Positions 12,201 through 27,200 of a DNA stretch of 64,000 bases are shown here, one piece after another. Both the position numbers and the translations under genes were made by a program. The stretch's first letter is position 1. Each line of letters begins with the position of its first letter. The stretch covers positions 34,216,551 to 34,280,550 of the forward strand of contig OX365945.1 of NCBI GenBank assembly GCA_947247005.1, written 5' to 3'. The notes beneath the pieces were generated by a model. The model was given only the letters and a program-made list of their open reading frames with translations, had not been told where the DNA came from and ran no database searches. The DNA comes from Spisula solida. Taxonomy: Eukaryota > Mollusca > Bivalvia > Venerida > Mactridae.

Positions 12201-15200
12201 GCTTATAGTAGGCTCTTGAAATTTTCAGGAAACTAAGAAGGGTCACTGCCAATCACATACATCTTTAAAATTAGTTCCTACATTGTAAATTGTTTATTTG
12301 CTGATGATATAACATAAAAAATACCGTTTTAGCACCAATACCGTGTTTTAGCCGTTAATTAGTTAAATCCTAACTACTAGCAATATGCCATAATAAATTA
12401 CGGTACTCCGAACTCATACAAAATTGTTGCTGCAGTTTTGAGTATGATATTTATATTACATAACAGGGATATTTCCTTATATAGCAATAGGGGCCATTAA
12501 AAGGCATTGTGTTTAAAATAATGCTTGACGACATTCTCTACAAAATCTGTTCCCCTACCATATATAATGCATTTCAATCCTTTTATACTGTTCCCTACTC
12601 TGATGTATTTCATATAATGCTTATGTGTAAACTGTATATCTTATAAAGCTTAATTATATCTACCTTAATTATATCTATCTTAATTATATGTTATGCCAAA
12701 CCCTCGGCATGTTATATTAATGATATTATCCCCCCTCACCATATTAACCTTATAAATAACGCTACATTTATCTTGCATGGCATTGCTTGCAAACATAACT
12801 AAATTATGAATGTATCTTTTGTACTGTAACATGTGATATATCATTTATTCTAACGCAACAAGCGGTATCAGGTATATAGAAAATAGAGGAAACTATGATG
12901 TGCACGAACTGCCAATAAAACACAGCTACATCTGAATAACTTCAAATGGCAAATAAGCTTCCTTAGGAAAAAAATAGTGCTGTGGTTTATGTCTTGTGAT
13001 TTAATTATTATGCATCCGAACTAGTTACTGTGCTTTATTCTGCAATAAAACACAGATACATTTTCATTATTTCTTAAACTCCAGTTCTTGGTATAATAAT
13101 AATTAATTATATGCATACAAACTTCAGTTTCTATCTGTCAGTGTATGTCTCCTTTTCCTGTTCCTCATACATGTCACAAATACCAAAAGTGAGCTTTATT
13201 CCAAATTCCTTGCATCATTATGTCTTCACATATAGTGGGAGAGACGTATAGATTTTGTGCTGGACGTCTGTCTGGATGGATGTCACAAAGTTTATCTGTG
13301 TTTGTTCTCATTACTTACCTACCGGTCTGATTTCAGCGAAACTTCACATGAATACTTGGTACCAAGCTTAGTTGTGCAAATTGATAGGACATTAAGGTCA
13401 AATGATTTTTGCCGGAGTTGTGGCCATTTGTGGGAGACATATGTTTTTGTTTAAAAAACTACTTCACATGTTCTCAAGCCCTCTGACCGCTCTCTGATCC
13501 TTACTAGATTTTCGACATAAAATTTGGTCATTCAAAATATCTGACATGGATGCTATTATAATTTCGGAAAGTTTAGCCTGTATTTGCTTGTGTATTTCAT
13601 AAATGTACATATTCTATAACCTTTTATATATGTTATAATAATTTTAATGAGTTCATGCAGAGCCATATTCTGAGACAAAACAGAATTGAAGCTAATATTT
13701 TCCAGGGTTTAACTGGGTATGCATTAATTTTGTTTACTCCAAAAACTTCATGATTGTGGTCAAGTCCATGTCTTGGCTACGGGCCTGTAATGGCTACCTT
13801 GTCTCTAAAAAAATGATGTAGATAATGTATATCTGTTTTGGGTGTAACTAGCCAAGTTGTCAATGTGGGTTTGGTATTTTGATTTGAGAGATGTTGTAGA
13901 TATTACTTGAAGTGAGATATACGAGGAACTTCCATGTAAGATGTTACTTAATCATGATGAAGTTATTGCTAAAATTAGGTTTAAGATTACTACACCAGGT
14001 CGCAACAACTTACAAACCCCATAAATTTCGATGTAAAGAGTTACATATATTTTGATAAACTATGTGTCAGACATCTCAATGGTTTAATATACTGTGTGGG
14101 CAAAACTAGTGTTTGAAAATATCTTGTTCCAAAATATTTAAAGATTTCTTTTTAAGGTTGCGACATGTTTATTTTATTTATGGTGCCCATTCAGAATAGT
14201 AATTCATCCAAAAAATGGCTGTATAGAAAGATTTAACACTGATTTTATGGTCGGACACTATCTACATATTTTTCTATACAAAGTATATTTTTGAATAATC
14301 AGCATGAAAATGTTGGTATGTGTTGAAACGTCTAGTATACTGGTGTGAATTCTCTCATCCATAAACTGTCTGAAGTATATAAGAATAAACACGTAGATAT
14401 GGTTGTATATGTATCATGATGGCTCTATGTTAATTATTCTAGTATGTAACTATATCAACATATTATTTTGTACAATTTTATTTTGTGGAGTTTGCAAATC
14501 GTATTTAATTCATGAAATTAACTATCCGTGAAGTGGTTCCAAACTTGAAAAACCGCGAATTTGCCGGCAATAGGTAAACGCATAAATTTGTTCGCAAAAA
14601 ATAAGTCGGTTTACAGTATTGTCAAATGAGACATACCAGTAGGTGTATAATATAACAGTCATGTGATTTGGAGACTGGTTTCAGAATGTTCCACTTCCAG
14701 TTTGCATCTGGTTACGCTGTTGGATTTTTCAACTGTTCTTGTAATAAATGTGATCCCAGCTAATCTCCCCTCCTGCATACATATAAGCCTAGGTTACCTA
14801 AACTGGGCACATTATTCAGAACGTGCCTTCTTGTCAATTGACTGGTTAGAAAAGAATCATACATAGACCACCCTGTGTCTCATTATCATGACACCTGATC
14901 AGGCCCCTTTCACACAAAGAAAAGGTTTCAGGTTTGTGCGAATGGGGCCTGGCTAAATACCGGCAGCCCTGAAACTACTGTCAACATGTTGAGTGCCAAG
15001 CTAGGGAGCTACTGGTAGCTATGGAGATTTGAACCTGTGCTGTCCTTGAGACACAAAAACTCTAAACACAGAGAACAGTGTCAATTAACTGACAAAATGT
15101 GCTTCACAGTGGACAATCCAGTTTGTACTTGTCGGTGTGTACCCTCGAACATTCTGGTCAGTCTGATCATCCCATCAATCGACCACCATGAAATAAATAA

Positions 15201-18200
15201 CACAAATTTGCTTGCAAAATAGCGTAAATATCTAAATCTTAACTATAAGAAATCATCTCCTATGTTTATTATCTTAAGTTGTCAGCATTAATTTGGTGAT
15301 CATAATACCTGTCAAAATATTCAACAATTTTCAAAATACTTGACATTAAATTCACAAAAACAGCTATAAGATGACATTCCTGAGTTTATTATGTTGATGT
15401 GATATGATTTGTCATAGTGCATTGATTTGAAAGCTGCCTGCCTGGGTGATGCATCTTTATATATCACATGTAAAATATGCGTACATACAACAGCTGTTAT
15501 GTAAACTTATTGATTATATAAATAGCAAATGGATTCCAAATTTGATCTAGCAAATGGATTCCAAATTTGATATAGAAAATGGATTCCAAATTTGATGTAG
15601 CGAATGGATTCCAAATTTGATGTAGCAAATGGATTCCAAATTTGATGTAGCAAATGGATTCCAAATTTGATGTAGCAAATGGATTCCCTCAAATGGATTC
15701 CAGATTTTATATAAAAAATTTATTCCAAATTGATACAGCAAATTGATTCCAAATTTAATATAGCGAATGGATTCCAAATTTGACCTATCAAACTACCTAC
15801 ATTGATCAAACTTTCTAGGTGTTTGTTATTGTTATTATGACTCGTGGTCCAGTGGTTTGTGCTCTGGTTTGGAAACCTGAAGCAGTTTCGGGTTTGGTTC
15901 CTGATTGTAGCTGGTCATCTGTCCGTGAAAAAAAAGAAAATTAAGTTGATTTTCCTCCACATGCGGTCATGAGAAATTGCTGGTTCCTTGTCAGGTAGGA
16001 TGTAGCCAAGGAAAACTGATTTAAGGTGAATCGGCCGGGTATACAATTGTACTATTCTTGAGAAACCGCGCTAAACCCAAATAAACAAACACCCATTCAT
16101 TCACATGTTACACAACCATTTCAAGTGTATGTAATGTAATTGAAATTGACGTTTTGCAATTTTCAAAAAAAAATTACATAAATAAAGAGTTCATGTAGTT
16201 TCTTTCATATTTTATCATTCATTATCCGCATTGATGTGTGGTCTCTGTTCTCAATATTCCCGGATTATCCATGCTTCATTTATCTTGTATGAATACTTCA
16301 AAAAGTTTAAAATGAGAGTTTTAATATAAACCAAATTTAAATGGTAACATCTGCATTTGGACATGAGTCAGTCAGTTCTATAATCAGCTGTTGGACTCAT
16401 TTGAATAAAATGAGGGAGATTTTTCTGGCTCAAACTAAAATGAATGAATTAATGCAGTTTTCACTTCTTTTACTAAATCATTGTATGAGAACACCATGTA
16501 TGCTTTAAATAAAGTAATTTAGACTAATATCTGTGATCATTTCCGAGCCTGCATGAATAGAGACTCATATGCATTAAGCAGGAGATCTGGCATATATGCT
16601 CCTACAATCCTGTTGGTAATTCATAGCACAACATCTGTAAATAATTAGTCCGAGACATATATGACAAGGGCATGACTTGGAGTATCTATATGTGGAGTTT
16701 AAGTCTCCTTAGAGATTTCCTATTTAAATTTTAAAAAAGAGTCATAATTGTTCCAATGTTTGCAGTACTGCATGGCAGCCATTTTAAAAGTAGGTTATCA
16801 TTTACCATGCAGTAAATGATAACATTTAGGGAGTTCATGTCTGGCTCTTTTAGAGAATGCTTGTTGACCCGTTACCTTTCATACTTTGTTTTCCTAAAAC
16901 ACCCTTCTGTTTGATCAAAATTTCACCATTATAAAGACATTTTGTGGTTTATTTTACTGTTAATTAGTTTAAAAAAACTGTTCTGTTGATGGTGTGGTGT
17001 ACATAAACATGTGGAGAGTTTGGAGATCAGCATGGTCAAACTAGAAATGCATGGAGATGCTGGCTGGTGACTATACCTTCACTAGCAGTGACAGGAAAGC
17101 CATTGAGAAGTCTGTGGTACACACTTGCAGCAATCTTATAAGTCAGATAGAGCCGTCTTTTAAATTGGGGTGACACAATGTAATATTTTCTGTCAGTAGT
17201 GTAACTGCTGCTAGGCCATTAGGCCTGAGCCTATACATCCTGCCAGTAGCGTAACTGCTGCTAGGCCATTAGGCCTGAGCCTATACATCAACTATCGCCA
17301 AGTATAGTTAAACACAGGTCATTTATGACAAATATGGGTTCCAAATGTAAGCTCAAGTGCACCACACGCTATCTTCAGTGTTTAAAATATTTTTGGATGT
17401 AATGGGCTTGATCCCTGAACTGCCTAGTATTTATGACTGTCTAGGTGCACCGATGTATGTTATTACTACACAAATGTCTGCCAGGGATGGCATTCATTGA
17501 GTAAGTCTGGTATTTGTTTATGCAGGTTTATATTGCTGTTTCTCCACAATTGTTCAGTTATATACAGGTCTGACTTCACCTAACCAGTTTTCATGGACTG
17601 TGTCTTAACCAGTTTTAACTTCCCCTTTCACAAGGAACCGGCAACAAGGAATCCAGAGTACTAACCACTGGACCACAGACGTAGCTGAGTATAAGCCTTG
17701 TTACAAGGGAATCTTATACCCTGGTGACATTTTATAATGAATAATAAATGACTTACTATTTACTTTACAAATACCAGAATAATTTCACTGGTAAAAATGT
17801 GTACGAGTAATTACTGTTACGATCAACCATGTATTATTAATGATCAACTTCAGATTGGATTTTAATTGTGACGTTCGTTAGACAATCTTTTTGAATTATG
17901 TTAATTAAATTCAGTATAGCTATATACATTGTCAAGCTATTATAAATGAACAGGATTTGTTATTTAGGCTACACATGTGAATTAGCATAATGTTGTTAAA
18001 TGTTACATTGTGTTGGTTATATAAGTCAGAACACTCAACACACACATTAACTCATGAACACTTAAGCTCATGAACACTCAGATCCACTTAAGATCATGGA
18101 TTCTCAGTCCCACTTAAATTCATGAACCCTCAGACCCTCATAGGCTTATGAACAAGCAGACCCATCTAAGTTCATGAACCCTCAGACCCTCATAGGCTTA

Positions 18201-21200
18201 TGAACAAGCAGACCCATCTAAGTTCATGAACCCTCAGACCCACTGAAGTTCATGAACCCTCAGACCCTCATAGGCTTATGAACAAGCAGACCCACTTAAG
18301 TTCATGAACCCTCAGACCCACTTAAGTTCATGAACCCTCAGACCCTCATAGGCTTATGAACAAGCAGACCCACTTAAGTTCATGAACCCTCAGACCCAGA
18401 TAGGCTTATGAACAAGCAGACCCACTTAAGTTCATGAACCCTCAAATCCATATTGACTCATGAACCTTCAGATCAACTTTTGTTCATGAACCCTCATGTT
18501 CACTTAAGCTCATATGGAATGTCATATGATGTACTGTGGGAGAGGGACAGCCTGTGAACATTAGATATGTCTCCAACCTACATACAACCCATGACTCTAG
18601 TGGATTAATACTCTACCAACATAGTTGTCCTAAGAACCACTTGAGTCAAGTCCTAAGAACCACCTTAGTCAATTAAATCCCCGATGAATGTAATGCAAGC
18701 ACTTATAACTGGTTAGGTCTCAAACCTATATCAAGGCCCATGTACTATTTTTTAACCTGCTTTATCATCTGAGCTATCTGAATTGTGCCTATTTGTTAAA
18801 CTTTTTCTTAAAGCATTTACATTGTAGAACTTCATTTACAAGATTTACATACAATTTGTCATAATTTGATCTGAACATATCTGCATGAGATGAGACAATT
18901 TTGGATAGATTGTGCATTATATTGTTAATATTTCAACGAGTGTACCCAAGAGGTATTCCCACTTGTTTGCCAATGATTTGATAACAATTTATAAAACTGT
19001 CAACGACGATCATATCTTAGTGATTTAATAAGTGGAGAATTTAATCAGACACTAAAGCTACGTAACACTGTTATCCCTGGTATGTTTACATAGCTGACAT
19101 CGGTACGCCTCGTCACAACAATCTTATTCACTGAAATTTCATTTTTAATCGCCTTGATAAAAGTTTGAATTTTACTTTTTTGAAGCCATTTTCACATGTT
19201 TCCATCTATGTCTCAAGAGGATTGTATACCTGTCGAGGGTCTGTGTGAGCCACGTGAAGAATTTAAAGCCTGTTGAGCCAGCTATGCAACATGAAGAGAG
19301 GCATCCAATTCTTTGTGTGACTCTCATAGACTTTTTTCTCATGTGCCAAGAGATATGACCAGGTTATTATGAGTACATGACTTTTGTATACTAGTTTGAA
19401 TACATCTATTTCTTGCTTGTTTTTGCAAGAATCTTTGAATCATTGTTTTCCACCCTGTATGTTTTCTTTTGTGTTGCGCAATATCAGCTTTCATGGTCAT
19501 TTGTCTTCAATGACCATTTAGTGTTTGCACGACTTGACTCTTTTGCTGCTTGCTAAGGTATAAATTACAATCTTTACAGAAAACGTTTCATAAACTCTAA
19601 CCTATAACTTACTTATAGCTTGACACTCATGTGGGTATATCTTAGATTCATTAACTAGGCAGTAAATTGATATATTATGATAAAATATTTAGGTGAAATT
19701 ATCAGGGTTATATAGGTTAAGTAGTGACTGATTAATGAAATCAAGAAATTAATTAACCAAATATTTCAATACGCTACACTATACTTGTGATAATTTATAT
19801 GAACTTCAAAAATACAGGGTATACCAGTGCTGTGCATGGTTCAGGTACAAAATCAGTCTATAACTGAAATACTGTTGATCAGTGGCACTTTAAAACAATA
19901 TTTAAAAAATAAAAATAAAATGTACCCGTGAGAAGAGTTTCTCACGTGAAAACGATGCATTGAGATTCCTGTGTTAATGTCCTGCTGTATTGAGCTGGGA
20001 ATATTAATTGCGCAATATTAATGGCTGCAGTGTTTTTAGTGGCTTGACACATTCAATGATAACTGTGTAATTATTGTAACATTGATAAAATGTCACTTTT
20101 ATTGAATTGATCTTTAGATTATATCGACTTGTTGTCTGTGTGCGCAAGTTTTGTATTCTTCTGTAATTCATCATTTGTGTTTTTGTAAACCTTTTAAGGT
20201 CAGTGTTGAAAAAGGAGTATTCTAAACCAAAATAATAAATTTGTTTAATCGAAGTTGAATATATCAACCTTATATCTTAAATATCATGAGGGTTTGACAT
20301 GAAACTAATGTTGCTTAGTTTCGGTTGATGATTTGAGGTCCACAATCTGTTGTTATAAGTTATCAGCTTCCTTAGTTACCTAATCTTTTCCTTAGTTACC
20401 ATATCTTTCTCATAGTTGCTTAACCTTTCACCTTGATTTTTACCTTCTCGTTGATATGCTGTGAGTCACTATGTTGTTTTCTGCAGTGATCAATGTGACA
20501 TTATTTAACAGCTGTAACCTTTCATTCACAATCCTCTCTCAGTTGATAACAAATTCCAAGTTGACGTTTGTTTGCTAGATCAGTAGATGCAAACCATTCA
20601 TGGACTTGTTAAAGGGAATTAATAAATTGTTGGCTGGCTATAACGAAGAATGTTAAACCATTTACTCCATATATCATACACTATTCTGATAAGAGATGAA
20701 TTTCAATGTGTACTCAACTTATGAACAGCTTTTGGGACAACTGTTAAGAATTACCTCCCTTCTTTTTGGGAAGAGTGTTAAGAATTACCTCCCTTGTTTT
20801 TGGGACAAATGTTAATAGTAACCTCCCTTGTTTTTGGGACAAGTGTTAAGAATTACTTCCCTTGTTTTTTGAACAACACTTAAGAATGACCTCCCTTTTG
20901 TTTGACACTGTTAATAATTACTTCCCTTGTTTTTGGACAAGTGTTAAAAATTACCTCCCTTATTGTTTGCACAACTGTAAGCATTACCTCCCTTGATAAG
21001 GTGCCTTTTTAAGTCCATTTCTATAATTGTATTATCTCCCTTTAATTCTCATTGTTGTAAAATAATTGGTAGTGGACATGATATATAAGTGTGAATTTAT
21101 GTATATATGAAGTAAAGGGTGAAAACATCAAATGTAGTTATGTTAATCCTAATGTTAATTAATTGTAAATACTAATACTTATGTTAATACTGATATTAAC

Positions 21201-24200
21201 ATTAATAATAGTCTACCAGCTTTATTTCTGATTACAGATGGGTTGAAACCATGTTTGTTATACATATTACTTTGTTACACTGTCTTGTCTCTTAAAACTG
21301 TTAAGATTATTGACAATGTTTTTATAATAAAAGTGAGTGACTTAATGATATTGAGAATAAAACGGATGCTAAAGATGTTGTTTATGAATACAAAGCAGTT
21401 AGACATACCCAGTCTTTCTTGTGAGTCTATGGATCTACTAGACTTTAGACATAGATCTGGGGTGGTATTCACAAAGCATCTTAAGGGAAAACTTAAGATT
21501 TTTTTAAAATCTTAAAATTTCCTTAAGTGTATCAGCTAAACAGGCAAGTCAAGATTATCACTTATTAAAATTGTTTAAAAGCATTATGTAAAGAGCTCCA
21601 ATAATTTCAAAGAAAGCGTGGGTTAGTCTTAGTTTCTTGGGGAATATATGCAGCTCAATATTTTAACTTAAGTCAAATATTTAAGTTTTTCCCTTAAGAT
21701 GCTTTGTGAATACCACCCCTGGTGTTAGAAGTGTTGATAGTTATATAATTGTTGATGTAATTGGTTGTTTCTATTTACAGGTACCCTGGTGTGAAGATCA
21801 CAAACTTCACTAACAGTTGGAGAAATGGACTGGGTTTTAATGCTCTTATACATGCACACAGGTAGGGGTTTGTCCTCAACTCATTATATTTAAACCATTT
21901 TCATGCCAAAACATAACGCCAATTTTGTAAGTGAACATTGATTGTTTAGTACAGTACAACCTCTCAGTCTGTAACGCAACACCCTTTAGAATCTGCAAAT
22001 ATTTGCCATACTGTTAAGAGATGTTGCTCTACATAAGTTAAATTTATTGTAAATATCGGCTTAGAGTTCACACAGCAACCCTCTGTAGAACAACAACCTT
22101 TCTATAACAGAAAGGTTGTTGTTCTACAGAGGGTTGCTGTTGATAGGTTGCACTGTATGGGTACACTTATTAGTGGTTCTGCAGTTTGATTGATTTTAAA
22201 CTATACTTGACAACACTGAAAACTACATTAGTAATAGGCAATGTTCGTAATATGACAGTAAATTATTCACTTAATGTCGTATATGTTGTTATATGCTCTA
22301 AAAAGAAAAAGAGTCAATATGGGCATTATAGAGTCAATCTCTTAATGATTGTTACATCAGTTTGTCTGTCAGAATGTATAGGGTCACCTTTGGCAGCATT
22401 CCGGATGATGCTCTGTCACACAGACTTCAGTGTACTTTCACATAACATATTAACAATATTTCTTGGTTGTCTGATAATTATACAAAATGCCCAAGGAATA
22501 TGAGAGTTACTGTCCTTGGATTTTGATTGGCCTACTTTGTGATAGATTGGCACTTTTTGTTTGTTGTTTGTACCATGTGTTGTTTTGTATATGTTTAGTA
22601 TGCACCTCTTTATTGTTCTTTCAGACCTGACTTGATTGCATATGAAGAATTAATTCCCGCCGATCACATGAGTAACTTAAACAATGCCTTCAATGTTGCT
22701 GATGATAAACTTGGTATTCACAAAATTCTTGATGCAGAAGGTAAATAAATTATGTTGTTTGATGTAGAGAAAATATATGTGGCAATGTGAAATAGCTTCA
22801 TGTTTTATTAACCCCTCACTGAAGATGGGTTGTATATTGTATATCTGTCGGTATGTAGACCAAGTGGTTTCCTGATGATACCCCTAGACCACTGAAGCCC
22901 AGAATTATCAAACTTAGTATGGCGGTTGGTCATGAGCAGCAGATGGCCCCTAGCATGGCGGTTGGTCATGAGCGGCAGATGGCCCCTAGTATGGCGGTTG
23001 GTCATGAGCAGCTGATGGCCCCTTGTATGGAGGTTGGTCATGAGCAGCGGATGGCCCCGGCCTATTATTATTTTGGTCAGGTGGTCAAATGTCAAGGTCG
23101 TGGGGGTTACGTGGTCATCAATGTGGGTATTTCCTGTTTTACAAGCTCCTGTCTTCATCGGGTTTAAGTCAATTTCTTTCCATACCAAGCCTATGCAGGA
23201 TAGGTGTAGATCTATTATGGAAATCACTCTACAACAAGCCACAAATTATTTATAACAAACACAATTTATCGAGGATAGCCTAATGTTGTTTAATTTTATG
23301 AGTGTAAGATGTCTGATAATGTTTTGCTATGTCATGGACAATTACTGTGCCAAAATTTGTACAAAAACATTAAACTTGGCCAGTGTAATGGTAATTTAGA
23401 TAAATTAAGTGTCTTCTATCATTGCTAATGTACCACATATTTTAAAGGTAGTTTTACATGATCTATTTTAAAGGTAGTTTTACATGTAACTCGTGCTTTT
23501 TTTAAGAGTGGCTTAAAATAGTTATCTTAATATATATAGAGCATTTTTTACACAAATTTTATTAAACAAGTGGAAATTGTTTTGTCCACATGTTTAATAC
23601 AAGTCATATGTAATGAACAGGGATTTAAGAGTCAATTTTATCACATAACCTTAGAAAATGCTCAATTTTCTTTCAAAGTGGTATTCTTCTTAGGTTTCAA
23701 CTAAAGCTAGATTAACAGGACAATGAATGCTGACACCTTTAACAGGGATGACACGAAAATTAATAATCACCATACACAATAGGCCTAAGGTTTAAACTTG
23801 GACATGTCATTATAGTTTCCATTGTTATTTATGGATAGGCTATCAGTTTCTTGTGGAAGAACTGATTACAACACGAAAAAAGATAATAACAAATTGGACA
23901 GGGAAGGCAGCATTCAACAGAAACAGCAGAGTATGAAAACCCCCAAAAATAGTGTACATGTAATAAATTGCTAGCTCTGCATAAAAGTTGCATGATAAAA
24001 ATGATGCATGATGAGCTTTGATAATTTATGTTTGAAAACTATTATTTTTGACCGTTTTGAAATCAGATCTAGCACTATTTTGTCGTAATTCATGTTGAAA
24101 TATGAAACTTAGTTCATTGGTTAAATCGCTGGCTTAGAAAGAGAAAGTTGTAAGCACAAAAACGCTATTTTGAGAAAACAAGAAAAAAAGCCTTTCAACC

Positions 24201-27200
24201 TCAGTTTGGTCAACATGCCCTCTTCTGATTCTCATGAAAATAGGCTTATAAGAAGCGCCCTATGATGCAGATTCCAAATATGTATAAGTCTTGTATAAGG
24301 TTGTTTGTAGCACTTGCGACCTTCTCATTCTAAGCCAGTGAAATGTTGCGTTATATCATATATGTATCGTGTACATGATTACAGATGTGAATGTTGAGAA
24401 GCCGGATGAGAAAGTTATCATAACATACGTCGCCTCCTACTATCATTACTTCGCTAAGATGAAGAGTGAAATGACGGGAGGAAAAAGAATTGCCAAGGTA
24501 ACTAGCACAGTGACTGAGTGACAGTGACAAAGTGTGATGAGCTTGAGTATGTACTCAATATTATATCCACTCAAATCTCAGAGTTATGATAAATAGACAT
24601 AATCTCAGATTGACATTCAGATTCACACTCTAAGCAGGGTTCCACATCGGTCAAGTGAATAACGCTCTTGACTAGTCTGTTCGAGAATTCCTGGGTTCGA
24701 TTTTCCACTGGCGCCCCAAAATCATTTCTGAAATGCTTTTCAGTGTATCAAACCCAATTAGAGAAGGATTAACTTGTTGCAGATAACCCAGAGGTAGTCT
24801 TGCAGGGTTTTCTGTTGTATGCTATATTCACAATATGGAACATGTTGGTTTTTGTTGTTTTGTTAAGCAATGCACTACTTTTTATCTTCAAACATTTTAC
24901 GATTTAATGCATTATGTGACATTAGCTTGAGTCTATGTGTCACACTGATAGTGTTTGTTTTGTTGCATGTTAGACAATGTGACAAATAGATTACACACTT
25001 ATATTATAATTTTATGTATTTATTTCGTATAGTTGGAATATGATAAATGGGGACCCTGCATGTAAATCTAGCGATAAGAGTGTCCGTCTCAGACATCAGG
25101 GGTTTTTCATTTACCGTAATATCCTTAGCTTTAATATAATGAAATAGTTTAAATGATACTGGTATACATCTCTTGCCTATCACTCTGTATGTTCCAGGAC
25201 TGGTTGGTAAATGTTTAGTTGTCTGAATGAATGTGTGTCTGAACATAACTTGGTACTTTACTTTAGGCTGAAAAATCATGATTTTTGTCAAAACCCCTTT
25301 TGAAGTCAGGGGTAGAGTTTGAAATTTCTATGACTTGCATATTTTCAGATTGTTGGTTCTATGTTAGAACTAGAGAAGATGGTTGATGACTATGAGACAC
25401 TGACGACCGGTCTGTTAGAATGGATTAAATCTAAGATTGGTAATCTCAATGATAGAAACTTTCCGAATTCATTGGAAGGTATACAGAAAGAACTCATCTC
25501 ATTCAAAGAATACAGAACTGTAGAAAAACCTCCAAAGTAAGTCAGAATCTCCTTTATTTCCAGGGTTCCAACGGTCAGGGAAAAGTCAGGGAATTTTGTG
25601 TCAGAATATTTGTGGGAACCCTGATTTGGGTTGAACACTGTCCCTTAACAATTGTTCAGTTATATATTATAGCTGATTCACCTAACCAATTTTCCCGGAC
25701 TGTATCCTAACTACCGGTAGTAATAACTTACCCTCCCACAAGGAACCAGCATCTTCACCACATGTGAATGAAAATTGACGTTGTTGTTGAATTTGCATAG
25801 AAGGGTATGCTCTGTTGCGACTCGGAATTAAAACCCTTCTAACCACTGGACCACGTTCGTGGCGCAGAAAACATACTCTTCACAGTGGTAGTTGTAGCAG
25901 TGTTCTAAAACTGCTGAATCATTGTTGTTCACCTTAGAATGAAGCTATCATGGTGACATGTCCCGGGGAAAAACAGGGCCTAGATAAAGCTAGACATGAT
26001 CATAGAATAGTGTTTATTAGTTGGGAAAATGGACCATGTGGGGAAAAATAGGGCCTAGATAAAGCTAGACATGATCGTAGAATAGTGTTTATTAGTGGGA
26101 AAAATGGACCATGATGGGGAAAAAAAGGCCTGGGTCCGATCTTTCTCCTGGGAAAAAACTGGTCGGGGGGAAAAAGGACTGCTACAGAGGTTAAGTCACA
26201 TACTTCAGAGTGATTTCATGTAGCATCCCTGGTTATTAACACTATTGTGTATGAATATGTATGTTGCCTGTGTTGGGACTGTAATGAAAAAAAACATTGG
26301 ACCCCTTAGAGTATTCACCTCATATAGATAATGTAAAGTTTGATAGTGTTGATTACAGTGTTGATAGATATATACAAAATATCACTACATGGTCGTTGAT
26401 TTTCAGGTTACGAGAAAAAGGTAACATAGAAGCGACATTTTTCAACATACAAGCCAGATTGAAGGCTAATGGACAGAAACTGTATAGTCCACCTGAAGGT
26501 TTTCTCATACATGATATAGAGAGTGCCTGGATGAGACTGGAGAAATCTGAACATGGAAGAGAAACAGCTCTTAGAGATGAATTAATCAGGTAAATATAGT
26601 ATACTAGTAAACACACCATCTTGCCTTTGGCCTTGTGCTAAGGTGATTCGGTGGAATTATTTGGTAAGAGGACAGGTTCAGGTCCTAGTAAGAGGGTAGA
26701 TGCAGGTCCTGGTAAAGGGGCAGGTCCGGGTAAGAGGGCAGGTTCTGGTCCAGATATGATGACTGGTTCTGGTCCAGGTGAGATGACGGTTCTGGTTCAG
26801 GTGAAGGACGGTTTTGGTTCATGTGAGAAGAAGGGTTCTGGTTTAGGTTAAGGACAGTTTTGGTTCATGTGAGATGACATGTTCTGGTTCAGGTATTATA
26901 ACAGGTTCTGGTTGAAGACTGTTGATGACATTTATGATTAGGATTTCTTTGGTTTGTCGATGGAAGGATATTGGTATCATCACGAGTGATGTGAAAGTAG
27001 GCTATTTTAGCAAAAGTAGATCTACATTAATTTGTATAAACTTACATAAGTTCTAGGGCTTTTTCTATCACAAGTCATATTCTCTTGAATCTAAAATGAA
27101 CAGTATTGCTTTAATGTGTTTGATAAAAATTTGGCAATATCCCTTTGAATTAATCGACTGTACGTAAACATAGTCATTTACATCGAAATGACTGGAATGT

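Larger units (their letters stand above)
5815..12354. mobile_element. 6540-bp TIR element, copy 1 (composite DNA transposon with LINE)
   Basis: Ends are perfect 24-bp inverted repeats starting CGGCTAAAACACGG; flanks carry a 3-bp duplication TTA (5812-5814 and 12355-12357). Identical, where compared, to 52403-58942 at an offset of 46588. Inside, in order: three plus-oriented GTTACAGACACTAC motifs, a 5'-truncated LINE, a decayed minus-strand gene, and four more motifs in mixed orientation. Superfamily not assigned: a 3-bp duplication with repeated subterminal motifs recalls CACTA-like elements, but the ends do not start CACTA. No intact transposase, so probably moved in trans. Confidence 0.93.

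Noticed and set aside
22186..22503. 105-codon frame in intron 3
   Set aside because: No homology recognised, AT-rich, inside a short intron of a well-supported gene.
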